Origin: an uncultured Brachyspira sp.
GTDB taxonomy: Bacteria; Spirochaetota; Brachyspiria; Brachyspirales; Brachyspiraceae
Length of the DNA stretch: 5,405 bases
Direction of reading: 5' to 3'
Assembly (NCBI RefSeq): GCF_949287625.1
Contig: NZ_CASEGO010000148.1
Span: 1 to 5,405, forward strand
Numbering within the stretch: the stretch's first letter is position 1; each line of letters starts with the position of its first letter. Made by a program: the position numbers and the translations under genes. This document shows, one piece after another, positions 1 through 5,405 of this stretch. Below the pieces are notes generated by a model. It had not been told where the DNA came from and searched no databases. It worked only from the letters and a program-made list of their open reading frames with translations.

Positions 1-99
1 TCATAAAAGAATACATTCTACTTTAAATTATGATACTCCTATGCTATACTTTAAGAAATTAAGGAATACTTAAATGCAATATGTATGGAACCCGTGCAT
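1..99 (+). mobile_element. Right end of an IS3-like insertion sequence (left copy, cut by window edge)
   Basis: Bases 2-99 are the exact reverse complement of 5308-5405, a perfect 98-bp inverted repeat; base 100 (a) breaks the match. The segment holds the 3' end of a transposase frame (stop 71-73) and about 25 bp of non-coding end finishing ggaacccgtgca at base 98. IS3-family ends commonly finish in CA, so the true element end is probably base 98, with base 99 matching by chance, but 99 cannot be excluded. The rest of the element lies outside the window. The IS3 assignment rests on the short protein tail. The repeat itself is certain. Confidence 0.75.
2..73 (+). CDS. C-terminal fragment of IS3-family-like transposase (rve/DDE integrase core), 5' end outside window
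   Basis: The frame beginning at base 2 gives 23 residues and a TAA stop at 71-73. It contains KRIHSTLNYDTP followed by a short basic tail. This matches the usual end of IS3-type OrfB transposases, where an N-x-x-R-x-H-S-x-L-G-Y-x-(S/T)-P motif lies just after the third catalytic acidic residue of the integrase core. The usual Gly before Tyr is Asn here. The protein would catalyse DNA cleavage and strand transfer of its own element. The catalytic residues are outside the window, so activity cannot be judged. IS481 or another rve-containing family is the main alternative. The same frame occurs on the minus strand at 5334-5405. Confidence 0.6.
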   Translation, partial: HKRIHSTLNYDTPMLYFKKLRNT

Positions 100-118
100 A
101 TTTTTTTATTTTTTCTAC

Positions 119-147
119 TTGATTATTTTTGTATTATGAACTATACT
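119..147 (+). promoter_or_regulatory. Predicted sigma-70-type promoter upstream of the 69-codon ORF
   Basis: A -35 hexamer TTGATT (119-124) and a -10 hexamer TATACT (142-147) are separated by 17 bases. They lie just inside the IS boundary and would start a transcript near base 154, about 35 bases before ATG 189. Each box is one or two mismatches from consensus with ideal spacing. Chance matches are common in such AT-rich DNA, so this is a moderate call. Confidence 0.4.
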
Positions 148-188
148 AATAAATGTCAAGCTAAAATTGATTTAAAGAGAGAGTAAAA

Positions 189-398
189 ATGAGCAATTTT
201 TTTACATTATTTAATTTAGCTAATAACCGCCCTCATAGATTTATGCTTGACACATTTATCTCTCTCGAGGGCGTTTCTTATATCTTCAGTCAAATCTGCA
301 AAAAGTGTACTAAATTAGAAAAAAATATAAGATTACTTGTACATCTTTCCGCCGCAAAAAGTTGCAAAAAGTGCAAGTCTAAAAATAATACTAAATAG
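189..398 (+). CDS. Doubtful small protein, 69 aa, with two CKKC motifs; function unknown
   Basis: I do not recognise this protein. In its favour are an AG-rich ribosome-binding stretch (agagag, 178-183) five bases before the ATG and a promoter-like pair at 119-147. The product is basic, with no signal peptide or convincing membrane segment. It has two CKKC motifs (from codons at 297-308 and 363-374) that could look like half of a zinc knuckle. However, these arise from the repeated DNA word gcaaaaagt, and the 5' part of the frame spans a long-range inverted repeat (228-273), which suggests structured or repetitive intergenic DNA that happens to be open. It is followed by about 350 bases without a gene. 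Real small gene, RNA gene and spurious ORF all remain possible. Confidence 0.3.
   Translation: MSNFFTLFNLANNRPHRFMLDTFISLEGVSYIFSQICKKCTKLEKNIRLLVHLSAAKSCKKCKSKNNTK
228..273. repeat. Inverted repeat inside the start of the small ORF
   Basis: The word cgccctc (228-234) is exactly complementary to gagggcg (267-273). Inside it, agat (237-240) can pair with atct (258-261). The GC-rich 7-bp arm stands out in such AT-rich DNA and would form a stem in RNA of either strand. No T-run follows, so it is not a standard terminator. Confidence 0.45.
298..372 (+). repeat. Short direct repeat gcaaaaagt, three copies
   Basis: The 9-base word gcaaaaagt occurs at 298-306, 354-362 and 364-372, the last two separated by one base. 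A longer shared form, tgcaaaaagtg, is seen at 297-307 and 363-373. These copies create the two CKKC motifs in the overlapping ORF. They may belong to a dispersed intergenic repeat, which the window alone cannot show. Confidence 0.5.
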
Positions 399-676
399 TA
401 CTAATTATGTTTTATATGTAGAATAAATTACTGAATTCAGTGTAAAATGCAGTCTTTTCGCCTGCCTGCGGCACGCAGAGCGGGCACGACTGTGTACTTC
501 GTAGGGTTAGTCCCAGAAAATAATAAAAATATAAAAACTAATTTTGATAAACTATATCTGTTTAGGTATATAAAAATATTATTTTTTAATTAACATAATT
601 TAGTTATCATAATATATTAAAAACTATTCTTTTTTACATATTAACAAAAATCATGTTTTTTTATACATTAAAAATA
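399..676. other. Gene-free interval with a palindrome and a GC-rich hairpin
   Basis: No credible coding frame is seen here. From left to right it holds a perfect 12-base palindrome actgaattcagt (430-441), the GC-rich hairpin tract (447-515, listed separately), and an almost purely A/T stretch from about 520 to 676 in which I see no gene or clear signal. Confidence 0.6.
447..495. repeat. GC-rich two-part hairpin element (REP-like repeat or structured RNA)
   Basis: An inner stem pairs 460-470 (gcctgcctgcg) with 474-485 (cgcagagcgggc) around the loop gca. It has eleven pairs, one of them G-U, and a single bulged A at 479. An outer stem pairs cagtc (450-454) with gactg (488-492) and can extend to 447/495 with wobble pairs, separated from the inner stem by an internal loop (455-459 and 486-487). 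Just downstream, tac-ttc-gta (496-504) and ggg-ttagt-ccc (504-514) can form mini-stems. The composition is strikingly GC-rich against its flanks. No long T-run follows, so it is not a canonical terminator. A dispersed intergenic repeat or a small structured RNA fits best. Which strand matters is unknown. Confidence 0.55.
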
Positions 677-705
677 TTGACTTTTATTAATAATTCTATT
701 ATCAT
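677..705 (+). promoter_or_regulatory. Predicted sigma-70-type promoter of the SNF2 gene
   Basis: TTGACT (677-682) and TATCAT (700-705) are each one mismatch from the -35 and -10 consensus and are exactly 17 bases apart. Transcription would start near 712, giving a leader of about 40 bases to the ATG at 752. This is the best promoter match in the window. No operator is evident. Confidence 0.5.
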
Positions 706-739
706 AAAAGCCATTAAAAATGATGTGTAAAAATATAGT

Positions 740-743
740 AAGG
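740..743 (+). promoter_or_regulatory. Ribosome-binding site that favours the ATG at 752
   Basis: AAGG (740-743) lies eight bases before the ATG at 752 but only two before the in-frame ATG at 746. Normal Shine-Dalgarno spacing therefore favours 752. An in-frame TAA at 728-730 rules out any earlier start. Confidence 0.5.
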
Positions 744-751
744 TTATGGGA

Positions 752-3700
752 ATGAACACTAGGGGTAAGTCTAAAAAGAAAATTAAGGAAAATGATAATC
801 CTTTTTTAAATCTTAATGCAAAAGAAAATGATGAGCTTGCAAAGGCTTCTATCAAAACTATAGCAAACAGTGTTGTTATTACTGAAAGCGATAATAAAAG
901 AATAGACAGAAATAAAAAAGAGGAAAACTCTCAAATAATAGATCCTTCGCGTAAAAATTGGCTTTATTATACAAGATCTCCTTTAATGGATAATTACAGA
1001 GATAATCTTTACAGAGAATATTACAGCCTTTCTGTACTTTTATCTGTGAGGGGAGATAACAATAACGAAAGAACATTAGGACTTTCTTTAAAATTAATAG
1101 ACTTAGAAAATAAGAAAGAGTACAGAGTAGGGGAGCTTGAGAGTTTTTTATTTTCATGTGTTATTGGTGATAAACAAAGTATAGAAGATATTGAAAAAAC
1201 TATAGAGCTTGAAGATTTTAGTAAATCAGAGGCTAAATTAATAAGATTTTTAAATAACTTGTATGCTGAGGCTAAACAGATACAGGAAAATGGTAAATTA
1301 TGGTTTAAGGACTATAATGCATATCAATGCTTGCTATTATTAAAAGATGTGCCAAATATAAGGCTTGAAAGCAGAGTTATAACATTCAGCGATGAAATTT
1401 TAAATTTACAGTTAGAAAGCTATTACAATGAAGAAAAAGATTTAGTGCTTAATTTGAGTATTAAAGATGTTGACTTAAATAGAGTATATACATTCGGAGA
1501 GAACTGCGGTTTTATACTTTATAAAGATATTTTTTATGAAACTAATCCGTCATACCCCAAAATAAAAAAGAATATTTTTAAAGACAGCATAATAGTAAAA
1601 AAAGATTATATAAAAGATTTCTGTTCAAGAGTGCTTCCAAATTTAAAAAAAGACTTTGATAATATAGAACTTCCAGAAGATATTAGAGAAAATGATATAT
1701 TAGCTTTTCCAGCTCAGGCATTGGTATTTTTGGATTATGACGGTACTAATGTATTTTCAACTATAAAATTTAAATATGGTTCTTTTACTGTTGATCCTTA
1801 TTCTGGCAAGTTTACAAGCAGCAATATGTTTGATAATGAAGTTACAGAGATTTACAGAGATACTGAAAAAGAGGAATATTTCTGCAGAACATTATCAAAA
1901 TATTTGGAAAAAGTTGGAGATTATACTTTTGCCACTTCTGATGATGAGAAGATATTTTATTTATGCTACAAAATACTTCCAGCACTTCAGGATAGAGGCT
2001 GGACTTGCTATTATAGCGAATCTTTTAAATCATTAAAATTGAATGTTAAGCCTCTTAAAATGAGAGTTTCTTTAACTAAAGATATTAACTTTTTTGAGAT
2101 TAATTTTTCTTTTGAAGGCGTTAAAGAGCTTTATGATTTATCAGATATTGTAAGGGCTGTAAAAGTAGAGAATAAAGAATATATAAGACTTCAAAACGGT
2201 TCATTTGTACCTATAGATTTGGAAGTAATTGATTATATTGCCAAGATGTTTAAAGAAAATCCTATAGAACAAAAAGAGGATAACAGATACTTGCTTCCTA
2301 TGTTTAGTGCTCCTTATTTTGCTGATATGCTTGAGAAACACAGCGGCATAGAGCTTGACTTGGACGATAATGCAATAGACACAATAGCAAATATAAAAAG
2401 GGTAGATTATGATGAAACACCTCCGAAAACTATAGTAGGGGATTTCAGAAGTTATCAGTTAGTAGGATATAAATGGCTTAGAAAATTGGCTGATATGTCA
2501 TTAAACGGTATACTTGCCGATGACATGGGGCTTGGTAAAAGTTTTCAGACTATAGCTACAATACTAAAAGAAAAAGAAAACGGTAATAAACTCACTTCTT
2601 TGGTTGTTGCTCCTACTTCATGCGTTGCCAACTGGGAATGCGAGATTAAAAAATTTGCTCCTTCTCTTGAAGTAATAGTATTATCAGGCAATTTAAAAAC
2701 AAGAATGAAAAAAATAAAAGCCGTAAGTAATTATGATGTTGCTGTAATATCATATTCTACATTAAGACGCGATGTAAAGGCACTTAGTGAGAATGAATTT
2801 AACTATCTCATATTAGATGAGGCACAGCATATAAAAAATGCCAATACTCAGAATGCCAAAATGGTTAAAAGTTTAAAATCATTAAAAAGACTTGCTTTAA
2901 GCGGTACGCCTATAGAAAACAGTATAAGCGAGATGTGGTCTATGTTTGATTTTCTTATGCCGGGATTTTTGGGTAAGCATAAAGATTTTGTTGAAGATTA
3001 TGAAGCTCCTATACTTGCTGGGTTAGATAGTTCAAGTGAGGCTTTGGATAATTTAAAGACAAGAATAGCTCCTTTTATATTAAGAAGATTAAAAACTGAT
3101 GTACTTACAGATTTGCCTCCTAAACATACTGTTGTAAGCTACTGCGATTTGACAAAAGATCAAAAAGAACTTTATATGTCTATACTTGAGGCGGCTAGAA
3201 TAGAAATATTTGAAACAGTGAAACGTAAAGGTTTTGCTCAGTCTCATATAGAAATATTTTCAGCATTAACTAGATTAAGACAGGTTTGCTGCCACCCTAG
3301 ACTTATGCATGATGATTTGAGAGGAGAAAGTCATACAAGCGGTAAGTTTAACATGTTTATAGAGATGATAAGAGAGGCTATTTCAGGCGGGCATAGTGTA
3401 TTGGTATTTAGCTCATTTACAAGAATGCTTAATCTCATGCGTAGTGCCTTCAAGAAATTGGGAATAGATTATTTTTATTTGGACGGTGCTACAAAAGACA
3501 GAATGGATTTAGTTCATAGATTTAATGCAGGAGAAGCACCCGTATTCCTACTTAGTTTGAAAGCTGCAGGTACTGGACTTACTTTAACTCAGGCAGATAC
3601 TGTGATGCATTATGATTTATGGTGGAATCCAGCTGTTGAAGATCAAGCTACTGACAGAGCGTACAGAATAGGTCAAAAACGCGTTGTTACAAATTATAAG

Positions 3701-3841
3701 CTCATAACAAGAGGCACTATAGAAGATAAAATATTAGAACTTCAGAATAAAAAGCGTGTACTAATTGATACTGTTGTAGGGGACTCTATGGGCGACATAA
3801 ATAAATTAAGCTGGGACGAAGTAAAGAATCTTATAAATTAA
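752..3841 (+). CDS. SNF2-family DNA-dependent ATPase / helicase-like protein, full length
   Basis: Superfamily 2 SNF2 ATPase of 1029 aa (1031 if ATG 746 is used); such proteins translocate on double-stranded DNA and displace bound proteins rather than unwinding it. Numbered from ATG 752, the ATPase core starts near residue 564 (FRSYQ, Q-motif region). Motif I is DDMGLGKS with Lys596, motif Ia APTS (620-623), motif II DEAQ (689-692), motif III SGTP (717-720), motif V SLKAAGTGL (935-943), and motif VI DQATDRAYRIGQ (964-975) with arginine-finger candidates Arg969 and Arg972. The C-terminal helicase lobe spans about 863-1005. The preceding region, roughly 350-510, resembles the 'bacterial SNF2 helicase associated' domain (PF08455). 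The first 70 residues are charged and probably disordered. I see no N-terminal SWIM zinc motif (CxC...CxH), common in related clostridial proteins. All motifs are intact, so it should be active. The exact cellular role is unknown. A role in transcription or chromosome maintenance is a family-level inference. Confidence 0.95.
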   Translation: MNTRGKSKKKIKENDNPFLNLNAKENDELAKASIKTIANSVVITESDNKRIDRNKKEENSQIIDPSRKNWLYYTRSPLMDNYRDNLYREYYSLSVLLSVRGDNNNERTLGLSLKLIDLENKKEYRVGELESFLFSCVIGDKQSIEDIEKTIELEDFSKSEAKLIRFLNNLYAEAKQIQENGKLWFKDYNAYQCLLLLKDVPNIRLESRVITFSDEILNLQLESYYNEEKDLVLNLSIKDVDLNRVYTFGENCGFILYKDIFYETNPSYPKIKKNIFKDSIIVKKDYIKDFCSRVLPNLKKDFDNIELPEDIRENDILAFPAQALVFLDYDGTNVFSTIKFKYGSFTVDPYSGKFTSSNMFDNEVTEIYRDTEKEEYFCRTLSKYLEKVGDYTFATSDDEKIFYLCYKILPALQDRGWTCYYSESFKSLKLNVKPLKMRVSLTKDINFFEINFSFEGVKELYDLSDIVRAVKVENKEYIRLQNGSFVPIDLEVIDYIAKMFKENPIEQKEDNRYLLPMFSAPYFADMLEKHSGIELDLDDNAIDTIANIKRVDYDETPPKTIVGDFRSYQLVGYKWLRKLADMSLNGILADDMGLGKSFQTIATILKEKENGNKLTSLVVAPTSCVANWECEIKKFAPSLEVIVLSGNLKTRMKKIKAVSNYDVAVISYSTLRRDVKALSENEFNYLILDEAQHIKNANTQNAKMVKSLKSLKRLALSGTPIENSISEMWSMFDFLMPGFLGKHKDFVEDYEAPILAGLDSSSEALDNLKTRIAPFILRRLKTDVLTDLPPKHTVVSYCDLTKDQKELYMSILEAARIEIFETVKRKGFAQSHIEIFSALTRLRQVCCHPRLMHDDLRGESHTSGKFNMFIEMIREAISGGHSVLVFSSFTRMLNLMRSAFKKLGIDYFYLDGATKDRMDLVHRFNAGEAPVFLLSLKAAGTGLTLTQADTVMHYDLWWNPAVEDQATDRAYRIGQKRVVTNYKLITRGTIEDKILELQNKKRVLIDTVVGDSMGDINKLSWDEVKNLIN

Positions 3842-3863
3842 GATAGAAATAATTTTAATTTTT

Positions 3864-3900
3864 TTATATATCATATATAATATTATCAAGAATTATATAT
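3864..3900. other. AT-only hairpins after the SNF2 stop, possible weak terminator
   Basis: Bases 3864-3880 form a near-perfect palindrome (ttatatat-c-atatataa). Alternatively, atatataat (3873-3881) pairs with attatatat (3892-3900) over a 10-base loop. They begin 23 bases after the SNF2 stop. Stems made only of A-T pairs without a following T-run are poor intrinsic terminators, and such palindromes arise easily in this composition. A run of seven T at 3859-3865 precedes rather than follows the stem, which would suit a minus-strand transcript no better. Confidence 0.25.
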
Positions 3901-3984
3901 TATATTTAATAGATGCATATTTATGAAAGATATACCGCTTTCTAAAGGCTTACAATAGTTTAACTTAGATTTTTTTAATAAACA

Positions 3985-4065
3985 TTTTGCATAGCTTTGC
4001 ATATCTCAAAGCGTCCCTTTGTCAAGTTATAAGCAGACACCGCATTACTATGGAGAAAGACTGCA
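3985..4065. other. Repeat-like, less AT-rich tract in the leader of the TIR/NDT-like gene
   Basis: Unlike the A/T-only DNA around it, this tract has mixed composition. It contains gctttg (3994-3999), able to pair with caaagc (4007-4012), while caaag (4007-4011) can instead pair with ctttg (4017-4021); the two stems exclude each other. Its end, aaagactgca (4056-4065), is the reverse complement of tgcagtcttt (448-457) at the edge of the GC-rich hairpin. The minus strand has a 25-codon frame (4099 to 4022) that I do not consider a gene. A decayed or dispersed repeat is the simplest reading, with a leader RNA as the alternative. No convincing promoter is seen for the downstream gene. Confidence 0.35.
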
Positions 4066-4105
4066 ATTTGTTGTTATTAATAGTTGATAGTGTATTCATA
4101 AAAAT

Positions 4106-4110
4106 GGAGG
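4106..4110 (+). promoter_or_regulatory. Strong Shine-Dalgarno of the TIR/NDT-like gene
   Basis: GGAGG at 4106-4110 lies six bases before the ATG at 4117, the best ribosome-binding site in the window. It fixes the start and indicates that the gene has been translated as its own unit. Confidence 0.8.
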
Positions 4111-4116
4111 TTTTAT

Positions 4117-5337
4117 ATGCCAAAATCAACATTATTGTACAAATTATTAATATCATGCCCTTCTGATATTGAAAATGAAATAAATATAATAAAAAATGCT
4201 ATACAAAATTTTAATAAAACATTAGGCGATGCTATAAATACAAAAATAGAAACTTTGTACTGGAAGGATGATGTAATACCTCAAATGGGAGAAGACGGAC
4301 AATCAATAATAAATAATCAAATAGTAAAAGATGCTGATGCAGTCATTGCAATATTTGGAGAAAAACTAGGTTCTCCTACTCCAAGATATGAATCTGGTAC
4401 TATAGAAGAAATAGAAGAAATGTTAAAAGAAAAAAAGCAAGTATTTTTATATTTTTCGAATAAACCTATAGATAGAAAAATTAGAGATAGAGAAGAATTT
4501 GATAAAATAGAAAAATTTAAAGAAAAATATGGAAGTAAAGGAATATATGCTGAATATAAAGATGATAATGATTTTAAAGAAAAAGTAGATATGTATATAT
4601 TTAAATATTTTGCTAATATGGATAAATATAATAATACCGCTTCTAATGATAAAAAAATAATAATAAAATCATATAATAATGGACTGCTAAAAAATACTTT
4701 AGAATATCATAAAATGATTAATGATTCTAATTCTATAATAAATAGTGAAAAAGAAAAGATAATAGATTTAATAGAAGAAATAAAAAATATAAATTTAGGT
4801 ATAGCTCCTTATATGTGCAATAATTGTATAAATAATTCCGATTTGGTAATATCTTTCGCATCTGACAATAATATTTCTATAAATAAAAATACTTTTTTTT
4901 GTTTAGGAGATTATATCCCTAATAAAAATTATTTTCCACAAACATATATAAATATATATACAGGAAGGAAAGAAACATATTATCCAAATTTTGAAAATGA
5001 AAAAAGAAAATATAATTTAATATGTGAATTAATAAATAATATTTATATTTACAATATAAGAAAAGAAAAAATTGAATGTTTATTAAAACTTAAATGTTTA
5101 TCATTGGCAGTAGTTAACGAAAATGGTCAATATGATGAAAATATATCAGTTTGTATAAAAGTACCTAAAAAACATTTTGTAAATAAAGATTATTTTAATG
5201 AGCCCAATTTGAATTTATTAAATAAACTTATTTATGAGTATATTTTTAGACGAACATCTATTGTAGAAGGAATTACAATAAATTGCTATAATAAAATATA
5301 CATTGGAATGCACGGGTTCCATACATATTGCATTTAA
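4117..5337 (+). CDS. TIR/nucleoside-deoxyribosyltransferase-like (DUF4062-like) domain protein, 3' end replaced by IS
   Basis: The 406-aa product starts with an alpha/beta domain (about 5-165): strand LLISCPSD (10-17), strand ADAVIAIFG (73-81), then SGTIEEIEEM (93-102) and strand VFLYFS (109-114). The SGTxxE pattern matches the active-site loop of nucleoside 2-deoxyribosyltransferases, where the Glu is the nucleophile; Glu98 is the candidate here. Proteins of this TIR/NDT-like fold cleave N-glycosidic bonds of nucleotides or NAD, and several serve as immune effectors. A helical linker (about 188-226), a CNNC motif (234-237) and a C-terminal part with probable beta strands (about 320-397) follow and could be a sensor or binding domain. 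Residues 398-406 (MHGFHTYCI) and the stop lie in the IS end, so the native C-terminus is lost. The last four bases overlap the opposing transposase. Coding DNA is far more AT-rich than in the SNF2 gene (two sampled 60-base rows are 12-13% GC versus 30-32%). Enzymatic activity and defence role are inferred. Confidence 0.7.
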   Translation: MPKSTLLYKLLISCPSDIENEINIIKNAIQNFNKTLGDAINTKIETLYWKDDVIPQMGEDGQSIINNQIVKDADAVIAIFGEKLGSPTPRYESGTIEEIEEMLKEKKQVFLYFSNKPIDRKIRDREEFDKIEKFKEKYGSKGIYAEYKDDNDFKEKVDMYIFKYFANMDKYNNTASNDKKIIIKSYNNGLLKNTLEYHKMINDSNSIINSEKEKIIDLIEEIKNINLGIAPYMCNNCINNSDLVISFASDNNISINKNTFFCLGDYIPNKNYFPQTYINIYTGRKETYYPNFENEKRKYNLICELINNIYIYNIRKEKIECLLKLKCLSLAVVNENGQYDENISVCIKVPKKHFVNKDYFNEPNLNLLNKLIYEYIFRRTSIVEGITINCYNKIYIGMHGFHTYCI

Positions 5338-5405
5338 GTATTCCTTAATTTCTTAAAGTATAGCATAGGAGTATCATAATTTAAAGTAGAATGTATTCTT
5401 TTATG
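5308..5405 (-). mobile_element. Right end of the same IS3-like insertion sequence (right copy, opposite orientation)
   Basis: This is the exact reverse complement of 2-99. Read on the minus strand it again holds the transposase 3' end and the terminal sequence; the element most likely begins at 5309 with TGCACGGG on the plus strand. It enters the 3' part of the TIR/NDT-like gene, supplying its last nine codons and stop. Complete identity with the left copy implies recent transposition, ongoing gene conversion, or one collapsed repeat at two contig ends. Confidence 0.75.
5334..5405 (-). CDS. C-terminal fragment of IS3-family-like transposase (right copy), 5' end outside window
   Basis: The minus-strand frame from 5405 to the stop at 5336-5334 is identical to the fragment at 2-73, including KRIHSTLNYDTP. 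It converges on the TIR/NDT-like gene, overlapping its stop by four bases (ttaa). The family call carries the same uncertainty as for the left copy. Confidence 0.6.
   Translation of the reverse strand, partial: HKRIHSTLNYDTPMLYFKKLRNT

Noticed and set aside
8..19. Palindrome agaatacattct as an operator
   Set aside because: It lies inside the transposase coding frame, far from any start, so it is likely a coincidence of coding sequence.
298..372. CRISPR-like array
   Set aside because: The repeats are 9 bases with irregular spacing (one spacer is a single base) and no cas genes are present.
746..751. ATG 746 as the SNF2 start
   Set aside because: The AAGG is only two bases away; ATG 752 has normal spacing. 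The difference is two residues.
661..855. Minus-strand 64-codon frame
   Set aside because: It overlaps the SNF2 promoter and N-terminus, and its hydrophobic look is simply the complement of Lys-rich coding DNA.
879..1157. Minus-strand 92-codon frame
   Set aside because: It lies wholly inside the well-supported SNF2 gene and shows no family motif or ribosome-binding site.
1776..2036. Plus-strand 86-codon frame in another phase
   Set aside because: It is nested in the SNF2 gene and is a shadow of it.
4022..4099. Minus-strand 25-codon frame in the leader tract
   Set aside because: It is too short, lacks a clear ribosome-binding site and lies in a repeat-like tract. Similar open frames in other phases suggest chance.
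3842..4116. tRNA or other known RNA gene in the gap
   Set aside because: No cloverleaf, T-loop or other recognisable RNA signature could be built by eye.
752..5337. SNF2 plus TIR/NDT-like gene as a two-gene defence system (for example DISARM-like)
   Set aside because: There is a 275-bp gap, separate translation signals and strongly different composition, and no methyltransferase or other DISARM component is present. The SNF2 protein looks like an ordinary chromosomal type.

Overview
The window is a very AT-rich bacterial segment. Isoleucine is mostly ATA, AAA and GAA are heavily used, and intergenic DNA is A/T-dominated with one sharply GC-richer hairpin tract. This fits a low-GC host; the style most resembles the spirochaete Brachyspira. 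That assignment is an impression from base and codon use, not a search result.

Layout. Both ends carry the same 98-bp sequence in opposite orientation (2-99 and 5308-5405), perfect along its whole length. In the frame starting at base 2 it encodes the last residues of a DDE/rve-type transposase, most like the IS3 family (KRIHSTLNYDTP..., stop at 71-73), followed by about 25 bp of IS end. The window therefore lies between two inverted IS copies whose right ends point inward. Between them, left to right, are: a promoter and a doubtful 69-codon ORF (189-398) with two CKKC motifs encoded by a repeated DNA unit; a gene-free stretch with a GC-rich hairpin (447-495); a promoter at 677-705; a large SNF2-family ATPase gene (752-3841); a 275-bp gap with AT hairpins and a repeat-like tract; and a gene with a strong Shine-Dalgarno (4117-5337).

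That last gene carries an N-terminal TIR/nucleoside-deoxyribosyltransferase-like (DUF4062-like) domain with an SGTxxE motif. The right-hand IS copy appears to interrupt it: residues 1-397 are native, and the last nine residues and the stop codon come from the IS end, so the product is probably a truncated protein.

How the parts relate. The SNF2 protein looks like a complete chromosomal ATPase with all helicase motifs. The TIR/NDT-like gene is far more AT-rich, lies next to mobile DNA and belongs to a fold often used by NAD- or nucleotide-cleaving immune effectors, so it is a candidate accessory or defence gene, now damaged. Nothing shows that it works with the SNF2 protein: the gap is large and each gene has its own ribosome-binding site. 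Because the window ends inside a multicopy element, the link to DNA outside is unknown. The 98-bp terminal match is also the pattern expected when a short-read contig breaks at a repeat.
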